This document shows, in pieces, positions 17,621 through 27,172 of a DNA stretch of 64,000 nt; within the stretch, counting starts at the first letter, position 1; each line of letters opens with the position of its first letter. This stretch comes from Kordiimonadaceae bacterium UBA4441. Its GTDB lineage: Bacteria; Pseudomonadota; Alphaproteobacteria; Sphingomonadales; Emcibacteraceae. The stretch lies in NCBI GenBank assembly GCA_002390425.1, contig DGPL01000049.1:18179-82178 (forward strand), in the 5' to 3' direction. The position numbers and the translations under genes are program-made. The notes beneath the pieces were generated by a model. It was not told the DNA's origin. It made no database searches and saw nothing but the letters and a program-made list of their open reading frames with translations.

Positions 17621-19285
17621 TTAATTCGCTTGGCGTCTTAAAAAAGCAGGGATTTCCAAATGATCTTCCGATGGAACCTCTTGAACTACAGGATCCTTTG
17701 AAACCTCTGACGCAACTATTTCGGGCTTCACCTCTTCGTTTGTCTTGGAAGGTTCTTTTTCTGCTTTAACTTCTTCAGAATTGTCAGTAACTGAACCATT
17801 ACCAAAATCAAGCATATCACCTTGCTTCATTCTAGGCTCATTTTTAATAACCGGTTCTTTTTGAACTGCAGCTTCTTTCTTATTACCTAGTAAGTTCTGG
17901 AAAAGACCTAGCTTCTGACGCGGTTTTTCACGTGGCTCACTATTGGCAAGATCCGCTTCATTATAAGGATCAGCAATTATTTCCGGCTCAACCATTCTCT
18001 CTTCAATGGATGGTTCCGACATAACTGGCTCAGGTGCGATAAAAGGTGCGTCTCGGTCTTCAGCAACATTTTCCTCAACCTGAGGCTCTTCCATAGATTG
18101 GCGCGCTTCAGAAATATCCTGACGCATACGTTCAACTAGCTCTTCTGGTTCTGGCTCTTGTGATATTTCATCGACAAGATCCAATGGCTCTTCCGAAACA
18201 ATATCTTCCTCAATAATTGCTTCTTGTTCATCAGCTTCTTGAGATTCAATAACCGGGCTAACTTCTGGAGCTTTGTCGCGGCTATAGGTCTTTTGGGGCA
18301 TTTCTGCCTTTGGCATTGAACTGGCTTCAATACCTGTTGCCACAACTGATACGCGCATCTTACCATCAAGACTTGAATCAAGCGCAGAACCAACCAAAAT
18401 ATTTGCTTCTGGATCGACTTCACCACGAATTCGGTTTGCGGCTTCATCAACTTCAAATAGCGTAAGATCCATACCACCCGTAATATTGATTAATACACCT
18501 TGTGCACCCTTCATTGAAACTTCATCTAGTAATGGATTTGAGATAGCAGCTTCCGCCGCTTCTAATGCACGATTTTCACCTTCGGCCTCACCCGTACCCA
18601 TCATCGCCTTACCCATTTCACTCATCACCGTACTCACATCCGCAAAATCAAGATTAACGAGGCCTGGGAGCATCATTAAATCTGTTACGCCGCGCACACC
18701 TGAATGAAGCACTTCATCTGCCATTGCAAAAGCATCAGCAAATGTTGTTCTTTCATTGGCAATACGAAATAAATTTTGGTTAGGGATAATAATCAAAGTA
18801 TCAACATGTTTGGATAATTCAGAAATTCCTTCTTCAGCCAAACTCATGCGGCGACCACCCTCAAACTGGAAAGGTTTAGTCACAACGCCAACAGTCAATA
18901 TTCCTTTTTCACGGGCTTTTTGCGCAATCATCGGCGCTGCGCCTGTACCGGTACCACCGCCCATTCCAGCAGTGATAAAAGCCATGTGGCACCCTTCAAG
19001 ATGCTCTTCGATAGCATCCATGGTTTCTTCAGCGGCGGCGCGTCCAACTTCAGGACGAGCCCCAGCTCCCAAACCTTGGGTCAATTCCGCACCCAACTGT
19101 ATTTTTTGCTCCGCTAACGAAAGACTCAAAGCTTGAGCATCCGTATTCGCACAAACAAAATCTACGCCCTTAAGCGCAGCATTCACCATGTTGTTTACAG
19201 CATTCCCACCAGCACCGCCAACACCAAATACTGTAATCTTTGGTGTAAGTTCCGTTAATTCTGGCGATGTAAATTCTATCGTCAT
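17621..19285 (-). CDS. ftsZ: Cell division GTPase FtsZ
   Basis: 554 aa from ATG 19285, which has GGGAGA upstream; the frame opens 13 codons earlier without support. FtsZ polymerises into the division ring. GTP-binding signature GGGTGTG is at residues 109-115, with GVGGAGGNAVNNM near the N-terminus and the T7-loop region (LVNLDFADV) near 207. An acidic, Pro/Glu-rich linker of about 200 residues follows and ends in EIPAFLRRQAN, the alphaproteobacterial C-terminal peptide for partners such as FtsA and ZipA-like anchors. It has its own 193 bp upstream region with CtrA-like and GANTC sites. lpxC, often downstream, is absent. Confidence 0.98.
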   Translation of the reverse strand: MTIEFTSPELTELTPKITVFGVGGAGGNAVNNMVNAALKGVDFVCANTDAQALSLSLAEQKIQLGAELTQGLGAGARPEVGRAAAEETMDAIEEHLEGCHMAFITAGMGGGTGTGAAPMIAQKAREKGILTVGVVTKPFQFEGGRRMSLAEEGISELSKHVDTLIIIPNQNLFRIANERTTFADAFAMADEVLHSGVRGVTDLMMLPGLVNLDFADVSTVMSEMGKAMMGTGEAEGENRALEAAEAAISNPLLDEVSMKGAQGVLINITGGMDLTLFEVDEAANRIRGEVDPEANILVGSALDSSLDGKMRVSVVATGIEASSMPKAEMPQKTYSRDKAPEVSPVIESQEADEQEAIIEEDIVSEEPLDLVDEISQEPEPEELVERMRQDISEARQSMEEPQVEENVAEDRDAPFIAPEPVMSEPSIEERMVEPEIIADPYNEADLANSEPREKPRQKLGLFQNLLGNKKEAAVQKEPVIKNEPRMKQGDMLDFGNGSVTDNSEEVKAEKEPSKTNEEVKPEIVASEVSKDPVVQEVPSEDHLEIPAFLRRQAN

Positions 19286-19317
19286 CTTATTCTCCCAGGA
19301 TTTTATTGTTAAATCAG

Positions 19318-19452
19318 GATTCATTCTTCTTTAACAAACAGTTAACCGTACTCTATATCAAGTGATTCGCGCTGTCTTTAAAAAAATGAACCCGTGTCGT
19401 TTTTTAATACTTCCGATTCGTTTTATAGCTCTTTTTGCTCTTAATACGAGTC
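19318..19452 (-). promoter_or_regulatory. ftsZ promoter region: CtrA-like box and four GANTC sites
   Basis: TTAACAAACAGTTAAC at 19331-19346 fits the CtrA consensus TTAA-N7-TTAAC and ends 46 bp upstream of the ftsZ ATG. GANTC (CcrM methylation) sites occur at 19318, 19364, 19415 and 19448. Both CtrA and CcrM/GcrA are known to control ftsZ in Caulobacter. The -35 and -10 elements are not clear to me. Confidence 0.65.
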
Positions 19453-19478
19453 ATTTACAATCTATGGTTTAAAACTTT

Positions 19479-20714
19479 TTAGAAGTTCTCCTTAAACCAG
19501 TTACTCAATGTTTCAAAAATACCATTTCCACTTTTTACGTCTTCTTTAAAATGTAATTCTTCCGGTTTCAATGTGGCGTATAACAACAAACCAGCACCAG
19601 TTGCAAAACCACCCCCCGCTGTCGTATCGGCAAGGCCATCTACATTTAACGGCCTACCTATTCTGATACTGCAATTAAAAACTTTTTTCGCTAACTCTTC
19701 AACACCAGCCATTTGACTAGCACCACCTGTAATAATCAATCTTCTGCCCGCAGTATTCTCTAATCCTGCTTCTTTTATTTTCTCTCGAACGATTTCAAAA
19801 ATTTCTTCAACTCGCGGTTCAATAATCGAAGTCAGCATTCTTCTTGGAATTGTTGTGACATTTTCTTGACCATTATCACCAATTTGCGTAACATCTATTT
19901 GGTTTCTCACCGTTGACATACTTGCAATACAATTTCCGAACAATGTTTTTAATCTTTCAGCGGCTTGAACGGGAGTTGATAATCCTTGTGCAATATCTTT
20001 GGTTACGTGATGCCCACCAAATGGAACCATATCGCCATAAATAAATTCATTATCTTTAAAGGCAGCTATTGTTGTGACGCCACCTCCCATATCAATACAT
20101 ATGCTTCCTAATTCCATTTCATCCGCTACAAGTGTCGATAAACCTGAAGCATATGGAGAAAATACAATTCCGCTCATATTCAAATGACAATTATTAATAC
20201 ATGCTTGTAAATTTCTAAGAGGGCTGATTGCTGCCGTTGTTACATGCATTTCAACACCGAGTTTTTCACCAAACATACCATTTGGGTTTCGCACCCCACC
20301 AACACCATCGATGCTAAAACTAGTTGGACGAGAATGAATGACAAATCTTTCTTGATCATTCAAGTGATGACGGCCCATGTCCAATACACGTTCTATGTCT
20401 ACGTCACTAATTTCATGGCCCGCGACAGAAACTTCTACGGATAGATGTGTTGATTTTGGCTCACCCGCCGAAAGGTTGACAGTCACATTTTGAATAGGTG
20501 CGCCACTAGCCATTTTCTCGGCGGCATCGACAGCTGTACGGATCGCGCTTTCTGTTTCTTCCATATCAACTACTGTGCCAAGGTTTAAACCACGCGATTC
20601 ACGGTGACCTATTCCAATTACACGCGGTCGGTTTGTTTCTTGATCAATTTCCGCTATGAAGCAGCAAATTTTACTGCTTCCAATATCTAAAATTGCAATG
20701 GTCTGATCAGCCAT
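19479..20714 (-). CDS. ftsA: Cell division protein FtsA
   Basis: 411 aa from ATG 20714 (a GTG at 20738 would overlap ftsQ and adds eight residues). FtsA is an actin-like ATPase that tethers FtsZ to the membrane. Phosphate 1 loop AILDIGSSKICCFIAE is at the N-terminus, phosphate 2 loop ICIDMGGGVTTIA near 200, and the adenosine motif ITGGASQMAG near 330. The C-terminus FETLSNWFKENF is an amphipathic membrane-targeting helix. Starts one base after the ftsQ stop; its own end is followed by the ftsZ promoter region. Confidence 0.97.
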   Translation of the reverse strand: MADQTIAILDIGSSKICCFIAEIDQETNRPRVIGIGHRESRGLNLGTVVDMEETESAIRTAVDAAEKMASGAPIQNVTVNLSAGEPKSTHLSVEVSVAGHEISDVDIERVLDMGRHHLNDQERFVIHSRPTSFSIDGVGGVRNPNGMFGEKLGVEMHVTTAAISPLRNLQACINNCHLNMSGIVFSPYASGLSTLVADEMELGSICIDMGGGVTTIAAFKDNEFIYGDMVPFGGHHVTKDIAQGLSTPVQAAERLKTLFGNCIASMSTVRNQIDVTQIGDNGQENVTTIPRRMLTSIIEPRVEEIFEIVREKIKEAGLENTAGRRLIITGGASQMAGVEELAKKVFNCSIRIGRPLNVDGLADTTAGGGFATGAGLLLYATLKPEELHFKEDVKSGNGIFETLSNWFKENF

Positions 20715-20715
20715 A

Positions 20716-21600
20716 TTAGATCTCTTCTCCTTTACCACTGGTTTTAGCTATCAGACGTCGTCTTGCCGCTTCTTCCGGTGTTAGCCTTACAACTGTTTTA
20801 TCTTTTATTCGAAAATCAACCGCTAAAATATTTCTTGCTAATAATTTTTCATCCCTTTCAAATTCAATTAAATTTTGCCAAGCTTCGTTCATATCTTCTT
20901 CAGGTAACATGATTTTTATACCGTTCTTAAGAATTAAATCCCAACGGCGCCCCCCAATCCAACTTGCAGTTTCAACTCGGTTAAACAAATCAATATTTTG
21001 TGATACGGCATTTAATAATCTTTCAAGTGCCTGATCCGCTCCTATACCACTTATCATCGGTAAATCAGCAAAGGCCTCTAAACCAAGGTCCGTAATTCTG
21101 ACGCCCTCATCTGATAGAACCCATAATTTATTATCAAGTTGCCATAATGCTGCGGGCCGATGTTCTTCGACGCTTATTAGAACACCATCTGGTAATCTTC
21201 TGCTGATAGTCGCAACTTTAATCCAGGTGAGTTGCTCAACTTGATCTTTTATGGCGTTAATATTGGTTGCGAGTAAAGGTTCACCAATAGTGACACCAGA
21301 CGCTTCATAAATTACTTCTTTTGGCGTTTGAAAGGCGCCTTCAATGATAATCTGATCAACGGTAATTCCCGCATCAACAAGACTATCTTCCACCTTATTT
21401 TCTGCACTATTAATCCAAGTTGTAATCTGGCCACTACGCCAAAGATAAAGTGACAAAATGACGACTAAGCACACCGCCGTTATGGATAACCCCCTTAAAA
21501 CCGAATTTAATAACCGACGTCGTTTTAAATTTTTTGCTTCTTGCTCACCTCGACGACCCGATGGTTTATTATATTTCACATCATCTCTTACCGCTCGCAT
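20716..21600 (-). CDS. ftsQ: Cell division protein FtsQ
   Basis: 294 aa bitopic membrane protein. A basic cytoplasmic N-terminus (about 25-35: KNLKRRRLL) leads into one transmembrane helix (ITAVCLVVILSLYLW). A periplasmic POTRA domain starts at about residue 90 (VDQIIIEGAFQTPKEVIYEAS) and the FtsQ beta domain follows (LWQLDNKLWVLSDEGVRI). FtsQ links early and late divisome proteins through FtsB and FtsL. Overlaps the end of ddl by 13 bases and is one base from ftsA, so the three are translated as one unit. Confidence 0.95.
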   Translation of the reverse strand: MRAVRDDVKYNKPSGRRGEQEAKNLKRRRLLNSVLRGLSITAVCLVVILSLYLWRSGQITTWINSAENKVEDSLVDAGITVDQIIIEGAFQTPKEVIYEASGVTIGEPLLATNINAIKDQVEQLTWIKVATISRRLPDGVLISVEEHRPAALWQLDNKLWVLSDEGVRITDLGLEAFADLPMISGIGADQALERLLNAVSQNIDLFNRVETASWIGGRRWDLILKNGIKIMLPEEDMNEAWQNLIEFERDEKLLARNILAVDFRIKDKTVVRLTPEEAARRRLIAKTSGKGEEI

Positions 21601-22493
21601 GATGCATCCTCCATCATCCTATGAACCAATTCGGAGAAACTGATCCCCATGTGTAAAACCTGCTCTGGTAAAAGTGACAAAGGTGTCATACCGGGTTGGG
21701 TATTGGTTTCTAATATATAAATATCTTCACCGTCCATTCTAAAATCAGAACGGCTCACACCTCTACATCCCAATATTTCATGGGCTTTTTCGGCCATATC
21801 TTTTAGGTTTTCTTCCTGTGAAGGCGTTAAATCAGCAGGCAATATATGATCCGTCATGCCGTCTTGATATTTTGCTTTATAATCATAAAACCCTGCTTTT
21901 GGTTTTAATTCGGTAACACAAAGTGCTTTATCACCTAATACTGAAACTGTTAATTCACGCCCCGGTATATATTTTTCGACCATTAAATTTTCCGTATCAT
22001 GCCACGGACCATCCATGTCTTGGTTGAATTCATCGCCATCTGTGACGATAACAACACCTACGCTCGATCCATCATTATAAGGTTTAACGACAAATGGCCT
22101 CGGCATAGGTTCTTTTGAAAATAAATCATTCGTTTTCACAACCATATCTGGCGCGCAAGGAATCCCAATAGATTGAAACAGTTTTTTAGAAAGAATTTTA
22201 TCCATTGCCAATGCGGATGACTTTACCCCGGAATGGGTATAGGGAATTTTTAATGTCTCAAGCACGCCTTGCATGCAGCCATCTTCGCCCCAAGTGCCAT
22301 GTAATCCATTAAACACGGCTTGCGGGGATAATTTTTTCAATACTTCATAAATATCTGGTTGCACATCTATTTCTGTGACTTCATATCCTGCGTCTCTCAA
22401 ACCTTTTGCAATGGCATCACCGCTGACTAGTGACACTTCCCTCTCACTAGACCAGCCGCCTTTTAAAACACAAACATGTTTAAATTTATTCAT
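21588..22493 (-). CDS. ddl: D-alanine--D-alanine ligase
   Basis: 301 aa ATP-grasp enzyme that makes D-Ala-D-Ala for the peptidoglycan stem peptide. N-terminal GGWSSEREVSLVSG is the family signature, VFNGLHGTWGEDGCMQG the second. ATP-grasp segments VVKPYNDGSSVGV and ETNTQPGMTPLSLLPEQ contain the expected Lys and the Asn/Glu metal ligands. Four-base ATGA overlap with murB on one side and 13-base overlap with ftsQ on the other; standard dcw position. Confidence 0.96.
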   Translation of the reverse strand: MNKFKHVCVLKGGWSSEREVSLVSGDAIAKGLRDAGYEVTEIDVQPDIYEVLKKLSPQAVFNGLHGTWGEDGCMQGVLETLKIPYTHSGVKSSALAMDKILSKKLFQSIGIPCAPDMVVKTNDLFSKEPMPRPFVVKPYNDGSSVGVVIVTDGDEFNQDMDGPWHDTENLMVEKYIPGRELTVSVLGDKALCVTELKPKAGFYDYKAKYQDGMTDHILPADLTPSQEENLKDMAEKAHEILGCRGVSRSDFRMDGEDIYILETNTQPGMTPLSLLPEQVLHMGISFSELVHRMMEDASCER

Positions 22494-23410
22494 GCTTCGC
22501 GCCCTATTCTCTTAATTTCCCATTCAAGCAAAACACCCGTCTTTTCTTGAACTCTTTTGCGCACTTTTTCACCAAGTGTTTCAATATCTTTTGCTGTCGC
22601 ATTTCCTTCATTAATCAAGAAATTGCAATGCTTCTCTGAAACTTTTGCGCCGCCGATATTAAGTCCACGACACCCTGCTTCATCAACCAATTTCCACGCG
22701 GATTTTTCTTTTGGATTTTTAAAAGTACTGCCGCCTGTTCTTGTTCGAAGCGGTTGGCTTTCTTCACGCGCATCGCCAATTTCATTCATTTTTCTTTGAA
22801 TGTCTTCAAAATTTCCCGGGCTACCTTTTAATGTTGCCTCAAGAAAAATATAATCATTTGGTACCGAAATATGTCGATATCCAAAGCCCATATCTTGATG
22901 TGTTAAAATATGAACATCACCTTGCCTGTCCATTACTCGGGCACTAACAAAAACATCTTCTATTTCTGATCCATATGCTCCAGCGTTCATCTTTAACGCA
23001 CCGCCAATTGTGCCCGGCACACCTCTAAGAAATTCAAATCCCGTAAGTTCCGCATTCAGCGCTTTTTTAGCGACTGATATATCAGGTGCACCTGACCCTA
23101 CAGTGATAAAATTATCTTCTACATTTATCTTCGAAAACTTCTTTCCAAATCTAATAACGGCGCCCTTAACACCACCATCACGTATCAACAAGTTTGAGCC
23201 CACACCCAATGGCAAAATTTCAACATCATTCGGAAGGGCTTTTAAAAAACAAGCCAAATCCTGCTCATCCTCTGGCGTATATAGGATATCGGCATTGCCG
23301 CCCGTCTTAAACCATGTATATTTTGATATTGGTGTGTCATAATCCAATTTACCGCGTACGAGTGCAGCAAAATTAGTTTTTAGATCATGATCCTGATAGG
23401 CCACCATCAT
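22490..23410 (-). CDS. murB: UDP-N-acetylenolpyruvoylglucosamine reductase MurB
   Basis: 306 aa FAD enzyme that reduces UDP-GlcNAc-enolpyruvate to UDP-MurNAc with NADPH. FAD-binding segment LPLGVGSNLLIRDGG is near residues 82-96, followed by FEFLRGVPGTIGGALKMNAGAYG. The proton-donor serine sits in GGSTFKNP. Tyr and Arg in GYRHI complete the site. This is the short, type II-like form without an inserted loop, normal for alphaproteobacteria. Starts in an ATGA overlap with murC; the second Met is an equally possible start. Confidence 0.97.
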   Translation of the reverse strand: MMVAYQDHDLKTNFAALVRGKLDYDTPISKYTWFKTGGNADILYTPEDEQDLACFLKALPNDVEILPLGVGSNLLIRDGGVKGAVIRFGKKFSKINVEDNFITVGSGAPDISVAKKALNAELTGFEFLRGVPGTIGGALKMNAGAYGSEIEDVFVSARVMDRQGDVHILTHQDMGFGYRHISVPNDYIFLEATLKGSPGNFEDIQRKMNEIGDAREESQPLRTRTGGSTFKNPKEKSAWKLVDEAGCRGLNIGGAKVSEKHCNFLINEGNATAKDIETLGEKVRKRVQEKTGVLLEWEIKRIGREA

Positions 23411-24840
23411 CCCCTAATCCTTTTTAGAGCATTCGGCAAATCGTAAGCCCACTGCGAAACACTACCTGCACCAAGAAAGATAACCAAATCACCCTCTACG
23501 GCTACCTCAGAAACAACTCCCGCAATATCTTCTGGTCCATTAATTTTTAGAACGTCCCGATGGCCAAAACTTTGAAGTCCATTTATAAGCGCTTCTTGAT
23601 CTGCCCCCTTAATCGGCGTTTCTCCTGCTTCAAACACTGGCGAAACGATAACCGTATCAGCATCGTTAAAGCAGGCACAAAATTCATCAAACAAGCTTTC
23701 AAGTCTCGTATATCGATGCGGTTGCATAATTGCGATAACTTTACCGTTATAAGCTTCACGCGCCGCGCTTAACACGGATGCAATTTCAACGGGGTGATGC
23801 GCATAATCATCAACAATCGTTATTTCATCCACTTTATCGACCAATGTAAAACGTCGCTTAACACCGGAAAACTTAGAAAACGTACTTCGTATCACCTCAT
23901 TCGCAATACCAAGTTCATGAGATACCGCAATAGCCGCAAGTGCATTTAGAACATTATGACGCCCAGGCATTGGCATCTCAATTTTATCAAATGTTGTTAT
24001 CGTATCATCATGTCGATTGGTAATTTCAACATCAAACACAGCTGAACCTTCGCTGAAAGAAACATTCTTGCCGCGCACTTTTGCTTGTGGGCTAAACCCA
24101 TAAGTGACAATGCGACGATCAATAATTTTTCCAATTAAAGTTTGAACTTCAGGATGATCAATACACATTGCCGCAAAACCATAAAACGGTACATTTTCAA
24201 TAAATGTTTTAAAGGCTGCTTTTGCATTTTCGAAATCACCATAAAAATCTAAGTGCTCAGGATCAATATTTGTCACTACAGCAACGGTAGAAGGAATTTT
24301 GATAAATGTTCCATCGCTTTCATCCGCTTCCACAACCATCCAATCGCCATCACCAAGCCGTGCATTGGTTCCGTAAGCATTAATGATACCGCCATTAATA
24401 ACAGTTGGATCATAATTTGCCTCATCAAGCACTGCAGAAACCATAGTCGTCGTGGTCGTTTTACCATGGGTACCAGCAACAGATATACACCATTTAAGTC
24501 GCATTAATTCTGCAAGCATTTCTGAACGCCTGATAAGCGGCATTTTATTTGCACGCGCCGCTATCACCTCTGGGTTATCAGGTTGAATTGCCGTTGAAAT
24601 AACAATACCCCAAGCCCCTTCAAGGTTTTCTTCACGCTGCCCCACGAAAACCTTAATACCGAGATCTCTTAATCTTTTAACATTTGCATTTTCGGATATA
24701 TCGCTGCCTTGAATTTTATAGCCGAAATTATGCATAACCTCGGCAATTCCACTCATGCCAATCCCGCCAATACCGACGAAATGTAAAATACCGATATTAG
24801 TTGGGTGTCCAATTTTATTTGATCCTGTTTGCGTAGTCAT
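23407..24840 (-). CDS. murC: UDP-N-acetylmuramate--L-alanine ligase MurC
   Basis: 477 aa, full-length Mur ligase that adds L-Ala to UDP-MurNAc. N-terminal Rossmann segment HFVGIGGIGMSGIAEVMHN, ATP loop VAGTHGKTTTTTMV (about 112-125), central DESDGTF and NIDPEHLDFYG, and C-terminal VDDYAHHPVEI are all in family order. Four-base overlaps on both sides (murG and murB) indicate translational coupling. murD, the next ligase of the pathway, is not found in this cluster. Confidence 0.97.
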   Translation of the reverse strand: MTTQTGSNKIGHPTNIGILHFVGIGGIGMSGIAEVMHNFGYKIQGSDISENANVKRLRDLGIKVFVGQREENLEGAWGIVISTAIQPDNPEVIAARANKMPLIRRSEMLAELMRLKWCISVAGTHGKTTTTTMVSAVLDEANYDPTVINGGIINAYGTNARLGDGDWMVVEADESDGTFIKIPSTVAVVTNIDPEHLDFYGDFENAKAAFKTFIENVPFYGFAAMCIDHPEVQTLIGKIIDRRIVTYGFSPQAKVRGKNVSFSEGSAVFDVEITNRHDDTITTFDKIEMPMPGRHNVLNALAAIAVSHELGIANEVIRSTFSKFSGVKRRFTLVDKVDEITIVDDYAHHPVEIASVLSAAREAYNGKVIAIMQPHRYTRLESLFDEFCACFNDADTVIVSPVFEAGETPIKGADQEALINGLQSFGHRDVLKINGPEDIAGVVSEVAVEGDLVIFLGAGSVSQWAYDLPNALKRIRG

Positions 24841-26018
24841 TTTTGCGCTGACAATCCTTCATCTTCTGTTTTTTGTTCTATATTATTGGTATTTATGGCC
24901 TCTAAATTCCCTTTCACAAGGGCTAAGCGCTCAACGATATCGGCAAGGTCTTTTGTTGCATAAGGTTTACCAATTTTACGAGATTCTTCCGCGGCCAACC
25001 AAACCTCGTTGGGATGTCTCGCCATGCGCTGAAGTGTTTTTGCCAATTCCTTTGCATTAAATTGATTGTTTTGATAAAGCCAAGCACCACCATTGGCCAC
25101 TAACTCACGCGCGTTCGCGGTTTGATGATCATCTGTAGCATGCGGATAAGGAACTAATATTGCGGGACGTCCAGCCGTTGTTAATTCCGCAATTGTTGAG
25201 GCACCCGCACGGCCAATGACCAAATGTGACCAACGCATACAATTAGGCAAATCATCAATAAAAGTTGTGAGTTCAACTGCTATCTTGGTATCAGCATAAA
25301 GCTCTCTTACGGCTTCAATATCTTCTTCTCTACATTGTTGCGTGACTTGAAGTCTACGCTGAGAAGCTCGCGGTAATGTAGAGATAGCTTGTGGAACAAC
25401 TTCGCTGAATATTTTTGCACCTTGACTACCGCCTATTACCAAAATTCGAAATATACGATCATCCCCAAGTGTCGGGTAATAAAGATCACCAATATCCACA
25501 ACTTCTTTACGCACTGGATTACCTGTTACAGCAACAAAATTATATTTATCCCAGTTTGCTTTTTGAGTATCTTCAAATGACAGCGCAACTGCGTCAACGG
25601 ATTTGGCCATCATGCGATTCACTTTCCCCAAGACGGCATTTTGTTCATGAAGACAAGTGGGTATTTTAAGTGACCTAGCCGCCCGAATTGTTGGAAAGGA
25701 TGGATATCCTCCAAACCCAATTACAGTTCCAGGATTTAACATTTTTAAGAGCGATTTTGCCTCAAATATACTACCAATAATTTTTGGAATGGCCGCTATT
25801 TTTCCAAGCAATCCTTTGCCAGCAAATGTCGCACCATTAACTTCATAAATCTTAACACCTTCAAACAATTTTCGATATTTAAGCCCACGTTTATCCGTAA
25901 TCAACGTTACTTTATGTCCGCGTTCAACTAGTTCTTCGGAAAGGGCAAGCGCAGGAAACATATGACCACCCGTCCCGCCTGCCGCTAAGACAATATGACT
26001 GGTGCGCCTTCTGATCAT
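24837..26018 (-). CDS. murG: UDP-N-acetylglucosamine:lipid I transferase MurG
   Basis: 393 aa GT-B glycosyltransferase on the cytoplasmic face of the membrane, turning lipid I into lipid II. N-terminal glycine-rich AAGGTGGHMFPALALSEEL is the acceptor-side loop. CLHEQNAVLGKVNRM and VIGGSQGAKIFSE follow. Donor-binding IGRAGASTIAEL and PAILVPYPHATDDHQTANA sit in the C-terminal domain. It is about 30 residues longer than E. coli MurG because of a polar C-terminal tail (NTNNIEQKTEDEG). Overlaps ftsW and murC by four bases each. Confidence 0.97.
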   Translation of the reverse strand: MIRRRTSHIVLAAGGTGGHMFPALALSEELVERGHKVTLITDKRGLKYRKLFEGVKIYEVNGATFAGKGLLGKIAAIPKIIGSIFEAKSLLKMLNPGTVIGFGGYPSFPTIRAARSLKIPTCLHEQNAVLGKVNRMMAKSVDAVALSFEDTQKANWDKYNFVAVTGNPVRKEVVDIGDLYYPTLGDDRIFRILVIGGSQGAKIFSEVVPQAISTLPRASQRRLQVTQQCREEDIEAVRELYADTKIAVELTTFIDDLPNCMRWSHLVIGRAGASTIAELTTAGRPAILVPYPHATDDHQTANARELVANGGAWLYQNNQFNAKELAKTLQRMARHPNEVWLAAEESRKIGKPYATKDLADIVERLALVKGNLEAINTNNIEQKTEDEGLSAQK

Positions 26019-27163
26019 CTTTTACCCCATGAAAGGTTCGTTTGACCCGGTTTATACTGACTATAACGCCGAGTTAGCGACAAAATCATACCCATCCCAA
26101 TTGCAAGCGCAATCATAGAAGAGCCGCCATAACTGATGAATGGTAATGTCATACCTTTACTTGGTAAAATAGAAAGATTAACCGCCAGATTAATAAACGC
26201 TTGAATTCCAAATTGTGCAAGAAGCCCCGCGACCGCAAGCACCGTAAACATATCCTGCTCTTTTAAAAGATTAACAAGTCCACGAATTACGATGACACCA
26301 AATATTCCAATAATTAAGAGACATACGACCACGCCAAATTCTTCACCAGCAACCGCGAAAATATAATCTGAATGCGCATCAGGAAGGCGCATTTTGACCA
26401 CTCCCTCACCAGGGCCAGTACCTAGAAAACCGCCATTTCTAAATGAATTGATCGCTAAATCTACTTGATATGTATCCGCGTTTTCAGGATGAAAAAAACG
26501 GTCAATACGATTTGCTACATGAGGAAGTAATAAGTAAGCAAGGAGCAACCCACCTAACCCCACTACGATGAGTGTACCAACCCAAACCCAAGCTAAACCA
26601 GCCATAAAGAGCTGCATTCCCCAAACAAATGAAACCAATATTGTTTGTCCAAAATCAGGTTGTGCAATAAGTAAACCTACTACTAACACAAACGATGCCA
26701 TAGATATCTTCCAACCGGGAAAATCCGGGTTACGGCTTGTCTCAGAAAACATCCAAGCAGTAAAAATAATAAATGCTGGTTTCATAAATTCTGAGGCTTG
26801 CAGGGTAAAGGAGCCAATTGGAAGCCACCTTTGCGCCCCTTTTACCTCAGGCCCGAATAGAAGTGTAGCCACCAATAATAATAAACAGAGCGCGAATAAT
26901 ACAACACCGGTTCGGCGCACCATCACAGGCGTCATAAGTGATACAAAAAACATTACCCCAACCGAGAGAGCCAGAAAAAAAACTTGTCTTTCAACAAAAT
27001 GGAAACTTGATAATCCGATACGCTCCGCAACCGCAGGACTAGCACCAAAAACCAATACAATGCCGATCGTGATCAATAACGCAATTGACATTAGGAGCCA
27101 ACGATCAACGGTCCACCACCATGTGCTGAGAATACTATTATCGGTTCTTGAAAATGTTGACAT
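26015..27163 (-). CDS. ftsW: Lipid II glycan polymerase FtsW (SEDS family)
   Basis: 382 aa with about ten transmembrane helices. SEDS glycosyltransferase that polymerises septal peptidoglycan together with the class B PBP FtsI. Family segments GAQRWLPIGSFTLQASEFMKP, LIAQPDFGQTILV (with the catalytic Asp) and GMTLPFISYGGSSMIALAIGMG are present. In most relatives murD lies directly before ftsW; here mraY ends only nine bases upstream. Its stop overlaps the murG start (ATGA). Confidence 0.96.
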   Translation of the reverse strand: MSTFSRTDNSILSTWWWTVDRWLLMSIALLITIGIVLVFGASPAVAERIGLSSFHFVERQVFFLALSVGVMFFVSLMTPVMVRRTGVVLFALCLLLLVATLLFGPEVKGAQRWLPIGSFTLQASEFMKPAFIIFTAWMFSETSRNPDFPGWKISMASFVLVVGLLIAQPDFGQTILVSFVWGMQLFMAGLAWVWVGTLIVVGLGGLLLAYLLLPHVANRIDRFFHPENADTYQVDLAINSFRNGGFLGTGPGEGVVKMRLPDAHSDYIFAVAGEEFGVVVCLLIIGIFGVIVIRGLVNLLKEQDMFTVLAVAGLLAQFGIQAFINLAVNLSILPSKGMTLPFISYGGSSMIALAIGMGMILSLTRRYSQYKPGQTNLSWGKR

Positions 27164-27172
27164 TTTTCCCTC

